Positions 15,453 to 22,094 of a stretch of DNA of 35,828 bases are shown here, in pieces. The stretch is from NCBI GenBank assembly GCA_017536635.1, contig JAFXHA010000044.1, positions 1 through 35,828 on the forward strand, read 5' to 3'. Both the position numbers and the translations under genes were made by a program. The first letter of the stretch is position 1. Each line of letters opens with the position of its first letter. The notes below the pieces were generated by a model that saw nothing but the letters and a program-made list of their open reading frames with translations, was not told where the DNA came from and did no database searches. Source of the stretch: Clostridia bacterium. Lineage in GTDB: Bacteria > Bacillota > Clostridia > Oscillospirales > CAG-272.

Positions 15453-17243
15453 TTATTTGATAGGCTCAAAGTCAGCCGCGCCGTGCTTGCAGAGCGGGCA
15501 GACTATATCATCGGGGAGCTCCTCGCCCTCGTATACCCAGCCGCATACCTTACATACGTAGCCCTTCTTGCCCGCTACCTCGGGCTTGGGCTTTACGTTG
15601 TTCTGATAGTAGGTGTAGGTCATAGTCTCCTTGTCGGAGATAACTCTTGCCTCGGTTATCGAGCAGATGAACATTCCGTGAGTGTCAAGGTCAACGTATT
15701 GCTCGACCTTCAGCGACATAAAGGAATTGATATATCTCGGCAGGAATACGAGACCGTTGTCCGAGCGGAGCGGCTCGCAATCGGCGAATTTATCAACGTT
15801 TCTTCCGCTCTGGAATCCGAACACCTCAAATACCTTGAAGGGAGCGTCGGTGCTGAGACAGTTGATGTTCATTTTGCCTGTCTGCTTGATGATGTGATGA
15901 GAGTAGTTTTCCTTGTTGATGGTAACCGCTATTCTGTTGGGTGTATTAGTTACCTGAGTTACCGTGTTTACGATAAGGCCGTTGTCCTTCTTGCCATCGT
16001 TCGAGGTTATGACGTAAAGACCGTAGCCGATGTTAAAGAGCGCCTTGAGGTCGTTCTTGTTTGCGGTAGAATCCTGCTGAGCAAGATATTCCTTGCAGAG
16101 CTCGCCAACCAGCGTATTTAACTGCTCGGAGCTTTCTTCGCTGAGTGCGGAAAGGATCTTTACGGTCGTATCGGTAAAGGTGAGATTCTTGCACTTTTCA
16201 AGCATACCCTTCATCACCTTTGCGGCGAGAGGCGCCCAGCTTCCGTTCTCGATGAGAGCTACGGTGCGGTTGCTGAAATTGCGCTCGATAAGATGGTTGA
16301 TAAACTCACGCATAAAGGGGAAGATATCCGCGTTGTAGGTGGTAGTCGCGAGCACGAGCTTGCTGTATCTGAACGCATCCTCGACCGCTTCTGCCATATC
16401 GCATCTTGCGAGATCGTTTACAACTACCTTGGGACAGCCGTTAGCCTTGAGCTTTTCGGCAAGCTGCATAACAGCCTTTTTTGTATTGCCGTAAACCGAG
16501 GTGTATGCGATAACGATGCCTTCCTCCTCGGGCTGATAGCTTGACCAGGTGTTATAGAGATTGAGGTAATAACCGAGATTTTCGGTGAGCACGGGACCGT
16601 GGAGAGGGCAGATTATTTCGATATCGAGTCCTGCGGCCTTCTTCAGCAGCGCCTGAACCTGCGCGCCGTACTTTCCGACGATTCCGATATAATAGCGTCT
16701 TGCCTCGCAAGCCCAATCCTCATCCACGTCGAGCGCGCCGAACTTTCCGAATCCGTCGGCGGAGAAGAGGACCTTGTCGGTGCTGTCGTAGGTAACGATG
16801 ACCTCGGGCCAGTGAACCATAGGCGCGGTTACGAAGGTAAGGACGTGCTTGCCGAGCGTGAGCGTATCGCCCTCGCCGACAACGATCCTGTTGTCCTCAA
16901 AGTCGGTGCCGAAGAAATTCTTCATCATAACGAATGCCTTAGCCGAGGAAACTATCTTTGCCTCGGGGTAAGCCTTTACGAAGTTCATAATGTTTGCCGA
17001 ATGGTCGGGCTCCATATGCTGAACGACGAGATAATCGGGGCGTCTGCTACCGAGAGTGTTCTGAAGGTTGTCGAGCCATTCGTGAGTGAAGTTTGCGTCG
17101 ACGGTGTCCATAACGGCGATCTTTTCGTCGATGATAGCATAAGAGTTATAAGACATTCCGTTGGGCACGACGTACTGTCCCTCGAAGAGATCGACCTTGT
17201 GGTCGTTTACGCCGATGTATTTGATATCGTTTGTGATCTTCAT
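15453..17243 (-). CDS. Flavodiiron protein with flavin-reductase and rubredoxin domains
   Basis: 596 residues, four modules in a row. Residues 1-245: metallo-beta-lactamase fold with all diiron ligands in place (H76-x-E78-x-D80, H144, D163, H215). Residues 245-395: flavodoxin domain with FMN loop TSVYGNT. Residues about 400-548: flavin-reductase-like domain. Residues 560-596: rubredoxin domain (CKVCGW, CPLCK). Flavodiiron proteins reduce O2 to water or NO to N2O in the cytoplasm of anaerobes; the extra domains should pass electrons from NAD(P)H to the diiron site within one chain. A separate rubredoxin gene follows. AGAGGTAG lies before the ATG. Confidence 0.94.
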   Translation of the reverse strand: MKITNDIKYIGVNDHKVDLFEGQYVVPNGMSYNSYAIIDEKIAVMDTVDANFTHEWLDNLQNTLGSRRPDYLVVQHMEPDHSANIMNFVKAYPEAKIVSSAKAFVMMKNFFGTDFEDNRIVVGEGDTLTLGKHVLTFVTAPMVHWPEVIVTYDSTDKVLFSADGFGKFGALDVDEDWACEARRYYIGIVGKYGAQVQALLKKAAGLDIEIICPLHGPVLTENLGYYLNLYNTWSSYQPEEEGIVIAYTSVYGNTKKAVMQLAEKLKANGCPKVVVNDLARCDMAEAVEDAFRYSKLVLATTTYNADIFPFMREFINHLIERNFSNRTVALIENGSWAPLAAKVMKGMLEKCKNLTFTDTTVKILSALSEESSEQLNTLVGELCKEYLAQQDSTANKNDLKALFNIGYGLYVITSNDGKKDNGLIVNTVTQVTNTPNRIAVTINKENYSHHIIKQTGKMNINCLSTDAPFKVFEVFGFQSGRNVDKFADCEPLRSDNGLVFLPRYINSFMSLKVEQYVDLDTHGMFICSITEARVISDKETMTYTYYQNNVKPKPEVAGKKGYVCKVCGWVYEGEELPDDIVCPLCKHGAADFEPIK

Positions 17244-17282
17244 AATAATCTACCTCTTTGTTTTATGTATCTTTACTTTTTT

Positions 17283-17310
17283 ATTATAGCACATATTTAA
17301 AAAATTTCAA
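17283..17310 (-). promoter_or_regulatory. Probable promoter of the flavodiiron gene
   Basis: On the minus strand TTGAAA (17310-17305), a 16-bp spacer and TATAAT (17288-17283). It lies in the 71-bp gap after the 4Fe-4S gene. No terminator is seen in that gap, so read-through from ldhA is also possible. Confidence 0.65.
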
Positions 17311-17314
17311 TATC

Positions 17315-18013
17315 TTAATTTAAAATTTTTCCGTCTGTGGATATCGTTATCACCTGCCAGGGAATGAATTTTCCGCTTGCCATAAGTGCTCTTTTTACTG
17401 CGTTTTCGATTCCGCCGCAGCAGGGGACCTCCATACGTACTACCTTGACGCTTTTTATGTTGTTATTGGCAATTATCTGCGTCAGCTTTTCGGCGTAATC
17501 TCCCTCGTCGAGCTTGGGACAGCCGATAAGCGTTATGTGATTTCTCATGAAATCGTTGTGGAAGTTGCCGTATGCGTATGCCGTGCAGTCGGCGGCGATG
17601 AGCAGATTTGCTCCGTCAAAATACGGTGCGTTTACGGGCACAAGCTTTATCTGGCAGGGCCATTGAAGCAGCTGACTCGGCATGTCGTAAGAACGTCCGA
17701 CAGAGCCTGTTGGCTCGCGTCTAAGTGCTTTGGATTGCGTTCCGGGGCAGCCGCAGGGGAGCTTTGCGCCGAGCTTTTGCATCTTTGCCTGACGGACTGC
17801 GTCCTCGTTGTACGCGGGCGCTTCACGCTCCTCAAAGGTTATGGCATTCGTGGGGCAGGCGGGCAGGCAGTCGCCGAGTCCGTCGCAGTAGTCCTCGCGG
17901 GTAAGCTTTGCCTTGCCGTCCGCCATTTCTATCGCGCCCTCGTGGCAAGCAGCGGCGCACGCACCGCAGCCGTTACATTTCTCCTCGTCTATTTTAATTA
18001 TTTTTCTTATCAT
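17315..18013 (-). CDS. 4Fe-4S ferredoxin-domain protein with Cys-rich C-terminal region
   Basis: 232 residues. The N-terminal ferredoxin domain has a full cluster motif (C13, C16, C19, C23) and a second motif reading CDGLGDCLPACP (C43, C49, C53), where the position of the second Cys is Leu; this may hold a 3Fe-4S cluster or use an Asp ligand. The remaining 170 residues contain further Cys groups (PCGCPG; VPCCGG) and segments like YFDGANLLIAADCTAYAYG. From memory, proteins of this type sit next to hybrid-cluster protein and Crp/Fnr genes in Clostridia and are thought to act in electron transfer under nitrosative or redox stress. It begins 14 bases after ldhA. Confidence 0.82.
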   Translation of the reverse strand: MIRKIIKIDEEKCNGCGACAAACHEGAIEMADGKAKLTREDYCDGLGDCLPACPTNAITFEEREAPAYNEDAVRQAKMQKLGAKLPCGCPGTQSKALRREPTGSVGRSYDMPSQLLQWPCQIKLVPVNAPYFDGANLLIAADCTAYAYGNFHNDFMRNHITLIGCPKLDEGDYAEKLTQIIANNNIKSVKVVRMEVPCCGGIENAVKRALMASGKFIPWQVITISTDGKILN

Positions 18014-18027
18014 AAATTATCCCTTCC

Positions 18028-19068
18028 TTAAAAGCATTTTCCGTCCTTGCAATCCTCGGTAACTCCGCAATTGAAGCAGAGCTCATTGGGGCACTGGCCG
18101 TTATTTATAATGTCGACGATATTGTTGACCGTCGTTTCGGCAATGTTCGAGAGCGCTTCCTCGGTGAGAAACGCCTGATGAGAGGACACTATGACGTTGG
18201 GCATTGAAATGAGCCTTGCGAGCACGTCGTCCTCAAGAATATGTCCTGAGAAGTCTTCAAAGAAGAATTCGGATTCTTCCTCGTACACATCAAGGCAGGC
18301 AGCACCGACCTTGCGCGATTTGATCCCCGCGAGCAGTGCCTCGGCGTCTACAAGCGCGCCGCGCGAGGTGTTGAGTATTACAACGCCGCGCTTGCATTTG
18401 TCGATAGCCTTATCGTCTATGATGTGATAGGTCTCCTCAGTAAGAGGGCAGTGAAGCGAGATGATGTCGCTGCTCTCAAACAGCTCGTCAAGCGGGGCGT
18501 ATCGCACGCCCTCTCGGCCTCGGAGCTCGTCTGACGGATATTTGTCGTAAGCGAGCACCTTCATTCCGAATCCTCGGCAGATGTCAACGAAAACCCTGCC
18601 GATCCTGCCCGTTCCGATAATTCCGACAGTCTTTCCGTGAAGGTCAAAGCCGGTCATTCCGCTGAGGCTGAAGTTAAAGTCTCGGGTGCGGATATACGCC
18701 TTGTGGATGCGTCGGATAGAGGTCAGAAGCAGAGCCATCGTGTGCTCGGCTACGGCATAAGGCGAATATGCGGGCACTCGTACAACGTGTATTCTGCCTT
18801 TAGCGTGCTTCATATCAACGTTGTTAAAGCCTGCGCAGCGAAGCGCTACTATTTTTACGCCCATTTCACAAAGTCTGTCGATGACGGCGGCATTTACCGT
18901 GTCGTTTACAAATACGCACACACCGTCAAAGCCGTGCGCGAGATCTACCGTGTCCTCGGTAAGCTTGGTCTCAAAATATTTAAACTGCACGCCCTGCTCA
19001 GCTCCGAACTTTTCAAAGGAAGGCTTGTCATAGGGCTTAGCATCAAAAAAAGCAAATTTAATTTTCAT
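18028..19068 (-). CDS. ldhA: D-lactate dehydrogenase-like 2-hydroxyacid dehydrogenase with Cys-rich tail
   Basis: 346 residues. Rossmann motif GIIGTGRIGR (149-158); catalytic triad Arg236 (SRGAL), Glu264 (VYEEE) and His297 (SSHQAFLT); the YEEESEFFFEDFSG segment is typical of fermentative LdhA. It reduces pyruvate to D-lactate with NADH. The protein ends with an unusual extension of about 22 residues that contains five Cys (326, 331, 334, 340, 345), which ordinary LdhA lacks. ATG at 19068; GGAG stands 13 bases upstream, a wide spacing. First gene of an operon with the 4Fe-4S protein, divergent from a Crp/Fnr regulator gene. Confidence 0.9.
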   Translation of the reverse strand: MKIKFAFFDAKPYDKPSFEKFGAEQGVQFKYFETKLTEDTVDLAHGFDGVCVFVNDTVNAAVIDRLCEMGVKIVALRCAGFNNVDMKHAKGRIHVVRVPAYSPYAVAEHTMALLLTSIRRIHKAYIRTRDFNFSLSGMTGFDLHGKTVGIIGTGRIGRVFVDICRGFGMKVLAYDKYPSDELRGREGVRYAPLDELFESSDIISLHCPLTEETYHIIDDKAIDKCKRGVVILNTSRGALVDAEALLAGIKSRKVGAACLDVYEEESEFFFEDFSGHILEDDVLARLISMPNVIVSSHQAFLTEEALSNIAETTVNNIVDIINNGQCPNELCFNCGVTEDCKDGKCF

Positions 19069-19085
19069 TTTATTTGTGTAACTCC

Positions 19086-19114
19086 TTGATTTTCTGAATC
19101 TATTATAGTATAAT
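19086..19114 (+). promoter_or_regulatory. Promoter of the Crp/Fnr regulator gene
   Basis: TTGATT (19086-19091), 17-bp spacer, TATAAT (19109-19114). The -10 box is adjacent to that of the divergent ldhA promoter, so the two should compete for polymerase. Confidence 0.8.
19102..19107 (-). promoter_or_regulatory. -10 box of the ldhA operon promoter
   Basis: TATAAT on the minus strand. No -35 consensus is found 16-18 bp upstream; that position is taken by the palindrome at 19130-19143, as expected for an activator-dependent promoter. Confidence 0.7.
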
Positions 19115-19129
19115 TATTTCGTGAAGTAT

Positions 19130-19143
19130 GTTGAATTTTCAAC
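19130..19143. promoter_or_regulatory. Candidate Crp/Fnr operator palindrome
   Basis: GTTGA-ATTT-TCAAC has 5-4-5 symmetry, the same geometry as an FNR box. Its centre is about -41.5 from the predicted ldhA start point, the class II activator position, while for the regulator gene it falls between start point and RBS, where binding would repress. Confidence 0.6.
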
Positions 19144-19158
19144 AAAAAGGAGAAAATT

Positions 19159-19818
19159 TTGAAAAAATATTTAAAAATTTTAAAAAAATGTCCTCTTTTT
19201 GCGAATATTGAAGACGAAGACCTTTTACGTATGCTGAAATGCCTCGATGCGAAGATAGGAAGCTTTGATAAAAAATATACCGTGTTTGCCGAGGGCTCAC
19301 CCGCAAAATATATCGGAGTGGTGCTGTCGGGCTCGGTGCAGGTGATCCAGGTGGATTATTACGGAAACAGAAGTATTCTTTCGGTGATGGGCGAGGGCGA
19401 GGTTTTTGCCGAGGCATTTGCCTGCGCTGAGCTGCGTGAGATCCCTGTGAGCGTTATTGCAGACGAGCCGAGCGATATAATGTTTATCGATTCCTCGCAT
19501 ATACTGCATACCTGCCACAATAATTGCGGATTTCATCAGCAGTTAATATTCAACTTAATGAAGGATCTCGCCGTAAAGACGATAATGTTCCATCAGAGAA
19601 TAGAGATAACCTCAAAGCGCACGACGCGTGAAAAGCTGCTTGCCTATCTTGCGATGCAGGCAAGGCGCGCGGGCTCAAACAGCTTTGATATAGATTTTGA
19701 CAGGCAGGAGCTTGCCGATTATCTTGAGGTCGAGCGCAGCGGACTTTCTGCCGAGATAAGCAAGCTGCGTCGAGAGGGCATTCTCGAAAATCACAAAAAT
19801 CATTTTGAGCTTTTATAA
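19159..19818 (+). CDS. Crp/Fnr-family transcriptional regulator
   Basis: 219 residues. An N-terminal cyclic-nucleotide-binding-type beta-roll (about 12-125, with GSPAKYIGVVLSGSVQV and GEGEVFAEAFAC), a dimer helix, and a C-terminal winged helix-turn-helix (DRQELADYLEVERSGLSAEISKLRREGI, about 179-206). There is no N-terminal Cys cluster of the Fnr type, so a ligand or heme sensor is more likely than an FeS sensor. The start is TTG at 19159, set by AAGGAG six bases upstream; no ATG fits. It is divergent from ldhA and the 4Fe-4S gene, and probably controls them, perhaps together with the flavodiiron gene, in response to NO, O2 or redox state. Confidence 0.9.
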   Translation: MKKYLKILKKCPLFANIEDEDLLRMLKCLDAKIGSFDKKYTVFAEGSPAKYIGVVLSGSVQVIQVDYYGNRSILSVMGEGEVFAEAFACAELREIPVSVIADEPSDIMFIDSSHILHTCHNNCGFHQQLIFNLMKDLAVKTIMFHQRIEITSKRTTREKLLAYLAMQARRAGSNSFDIDFDRQELADYLEVERSGLSAEISKLRREGILENHKNHFELL

Positions 19819-19832
19819 TTTTAAAAAAGCAC

Positions 19833-19861
19833 TTGACATTGCCCCATGATTATAGTATATA
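19833..19861 (+). promoter_or_regulatory. Promoter of the trehalase-like gene
   Basis: TTGACA (19833-19838) with TATATA (19856-19861) at 17 bp; TATAAT two bases further on would give 19 bp. Confidence 0.7.
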
Positions 19862-19923
19862 ATAAAATTGAAAAAATATTTATTGGCGCAAATATAATTT
19901 CAGCGTTGTAAGGAGTAGCGAAG

Positions 19924-21156
19924 ATGAAAGAAAGCACACGCGCGTATGCCGCTCTGATAGAAAAATACACGAAGGAAAATTTCAAGAAATGTCTGAGAGA
20001 GCCGTCGGGATATCTGAAATATAAATTTATAGTTCCCGGCAGCTTTTACAGCGACGATCTCTGGGATTGGGATAGCTGGCTGACCGATCTCGCTCTGCGT
20101 AAGGTCGCTTCAAATGAGGAGATCGCAGATTATGAAAAGGGCTGTGTGCTAAATTTTCTTGAGCAGATAGACGAGCAGGGAAGAATGCCGATCTATATCA
20201 GACCGAATCTCGTTCCGCGCCCCCGTCCCGACGAGGAAAAGAACATCCACAAGCCCTGCCTTGCGCAGCACGCGCTTTTTATAGTCGAGCAGACGGGCGA
20301 GAGCGAGTGGCTTCGTGAGAAATTTTCGGATATTGAGCGCTATATTACCTGGTATGATACGAACTGCTATCACGAGTCGGGACTTTACTTCTGGCTTAAC
20401 GATTATGCGATAGGCGTTGATAACGATCCCTGCACCTTTTACCGTCCGCCGCACAGCTCGGCATCGATATACCTCAACTGTATGATGTTCTGTGAGCTTG
20501 AGGCGATAGGAAAGCTCTGGCGCATCTTTGGCGACGGAGAAAAGGCTGTTGCTTATGAGCAAAAGGCTCAAGCGCTCAAGGATGCGATACAGGAGCATTG
20601 TTGGGACGAGCGAGACGGATTCTTCTATAACGTGGACATCAATCTTCTGCCCGTCGATCTGACGCAGAGGCTTCATTCGGGCTGCCCGAGGCATTGGTGT
20701 ACGCTCATTCAGCGAATCGGCGTGTGGGCAGGATTTATGGCTCTCTGGGCAGGCATCGCAACGCCCGAGCAGGCTGAGCGTATAGTCAGGGAGCACTATT
20801 GCAACGAAAAGACCTTCAACGCTCCTTACGGAGTTCGTACGCTTTCCAAAATGGAAAAGATGTATGCGATAATCAAGTCGGGCAATCCGTCCTGCTGGCT
20901 CGGACCGATCTGGGGAATATCGAATTATATGGTATTCGACGGACTCAGAAAATACGGTTACGTAGAGGAAGCGGCCGAGCTTGCCGAAAAGACCATAGAG
21001 CTGCTCGGACGCGACCTTGAGGAGAGTGGTGAGCTTCACGAATATTATCACCCCGAAACGGGAGAGGGGATAATAAATCCGGGATTCCAGAATTGGAACC
21101 TGCTTTCGCTGAATATGGCAGAGTGGCTTGAAAATATAAACAAAACGGAGGAATAA
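19924..21156 (+). CDS. Trehalase-like (alpha/alpha)6-barrel glycoside hydrolase (GH37/GH63 clan)
   Basis: 410 residues, the size of a bare (alpha/alpha)6 catalytic domain. Segments typical of the GH37/GH63 group include GSFYSDDLWDWDSWLTDLAL (about 39-58), with its WDWDSW core, NGRP-like GRMPIYIRPN, HKPCLAQHAL, CWLGPIWGISNYMVFDGL and the late HEYYHPETGEGIINPGFQNWN. Members hydrolyse alpha-glucosides such as trehalose, glucosylglycerate or mannosylglycerate; the exact substrate is not decided here. No signal peptide, so it is cytoplasmic. RBS AAGGAG. The next gene, a polysaccharide deacetylase-like protein, begins two bases after the stop, so they form a pair. Confidence 0.78.
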   Translation: MKESTRAYAALIEKYTKENFKKCLREPSGYLKYKFIVPGSFYSDDLWDWDSWLTDLALRKVASNEEIADYEKGCVLNFLEQIDEQGRMPIYIRPNLVPRPRPDEEKNIHKPCLAQHALFIVEQTGESEWLREKFSDIERYITWYDTNCYHESGLYFWLNDYAIGVDNDPCTFYRPPHSSASIYLNCMMFCELEAIGKLWRIFGDGEKAVAYEQKAQALKDAIQEHCWDERDGFFYNVDINLLPVDLTQRLHSGCPRHWCTLIQRIGVWAGFMALWAGIATPEQAERIVREHYCNEKTFNAPYGVRTLSKMEKMYAIIKSGNPSCWLGPIWGISNYMVFDGLRKYGYVEEAAELAEKTIELLGRDLEESGELHEYYHPETGEGIINPGFQNWNLLSLNMAEWLENINKTEE

Positions 21157-21158
21157 TT

Positions 21159-21860
21159 ATGTTTAACGGAAAGAAAAAGGCTATAACCTTCAGCTATGAC
21201 GATGCGGTAACGCAGGACGTCAGACTTATTGAGATATTCAATAAGTACGGACTCAAATGTACGTTCAATATCAATTCCGAGCTTCTCGGAAAGCCCGGCG
21301 AGCTTGTTGTTGACGGTGTAAGAGTGCCTCATAACAAGGTAAATCGCGAGGACGTGAGAAGTATATACACGGGGCACGAGGTCGCGGTACATACGCTCAC
21401 GCACCCGAGACTGCCTGATATTGAGAGCGACGCAGAGGTGATCCGTCAGGTCGAGCAGGATAGGCTTAACCTTTCTGAGCTCGTTGGCTATGAGGTCATC
21501 GGTATGGCGTATCCCTGCGGCGGCGTTAACTGTAACGATCGCGTTGCCGAGCTTATAAAGAACAATACGGGCGTAAAGTATGCGCGCGCTCTCGGCGTTA
21601 CGCACTCCTTTGATCCCTATCCCGATCTTTATCAGTATAAGGGAACCTTTTACTCCAGAAGGGATTGGAAGATACTCTTTGAGCAGGCAAGACAATTTAT
21701 CGAGATGGAGACCGATACGCCCAAGGTAATGTATATCTGGGGACACGCGTACGAATTTGACGTCGATCCTGAATATTGGAACGTATGGGACGAGTTCTGC
21801 AAGCTCATAAGCGGCAGAGAGGATATATTCTACGGAACTAATAAGGAAGTATTGCTTTGA
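21159..21860 (+). CDS. Polysaccharide deacetylase-like protein (CE4/NodB fold)
   Basis: 233 residues. NodB-type motifs are visible: SYDDA (Asp14/Asp15, the TFDDG position), HTLTH (His78 and His82, metal ligands), AYPCGG (117-122, the RxPxG-like motif) and WGHAYEF with His196 near the C-terminus. CE4 enzymes remove N- or O-acetyl groups from sugars. No signal peptide or membrane segment is present, so it is probably cytoplasmic and acts on imported oligosaccharides rather than on the wall. It is translated from an RBS (GGAGG) inside the end of the trehalase-like gene. Confidence 0.88.
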   Translation: MFNGKKKAITFSYDDAVTQDVRLIEIFNKYGLKCTFNINSELLGKPGELVVDGVRVPHNKVNREDVRSIYTGHEVAVHTLTHPRLPDIESDAEVIRQVEQDRLNLSELVGYEVIGMAYPCGGVNCNDRVAELIKNNTGVKYARALGVTHSFDPYPDLYQYKGTFYSRRDWKILFEQARQFIEMETDTPKVMYIWGHAYEFDVDPEYWNVWDEFCKLISGREDIFYGTNKEVLL

Positions 21861-21864
21861 TATA

Positions 21865-21899
21865 TTAGCAGCGGAGAGCTTTCTCCGCTGCTAAATTTT
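21865..21899 (+). terminator. Terminator after the trehalase-like/CE4 pair
   Basis: TTAGCAGCGGAGA pairs perfectly with TCTCCGCTGCTAA around loop GCTT; a short ATTTT follows. Confidence 0.85.
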
Positions 21900-21954
21900 G
21901 TCAAAAAAAGCAGTCGTTTGGAAAATAAAATTAACTTGGTACAAACGAAATATG

Positions 21955-21974
21955 AACAAAATGCAACTTTTGTT
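21955..21974. promoter_or_regulatory. Inverted repeat upstream of the ABC exporter promoter
   Basis: AACAAAA-N6-TTTTGTT, ending seven bases before the -35 box. It may be a regulator site; no regulator gene is adjacent. Confidence 0.35.
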
Positions 21975-21981
21975 AAAAAGG

Positions 21982-22009
21982 TTGACATAGTTTGATTTTA
22001 TGTTATAAT
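21982..22009 (+). promoter_or_regulatory. Promoter of the ABC exporter-DUF1854-darA operon
   Basis: TTGACA (21982-21987), 16-bp spacer, TATAAT (22004-22009). Confidence 0.88.
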
Positions 22010-22094
22010 GCCTACAAGGAATTGAATAAGTGCTGTTAAATATAAGAAAGAAAACTTGTATTTTATATTTAATGAAATGGGAAGGTATAGGAAG

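Noticed and set aside
15093..16121. Plus-strand open frame of 342 codons over the MITE-like repeat and flavodiiron gene
   Set aside because: It runs antisense to a rubredoxin and flavodiiron gene with clear motifs and has no RBS; codon bias of the real genes explains it.
19833..19863. Promoter reading with a 19-bp spacer to TATAAT
   Set aside because: TATATA at 17 bp gives the better-spaced alternative; the exact -10 cannot be fixed from sequence.
22056..22094. TTG start for the ABC exporter
   Set aside because: No RBS precedes it, while the ATG at 22095 has GGGAAGG at a suitable distance.
21861..22094. A c-di-AMP (ydaO) riboswitch ahead of the operon containing darA
   Set aside because: After the predicted start point the leader is only about 80 bases long, too short for that riboswitch, and none of its conserved parts is seen.
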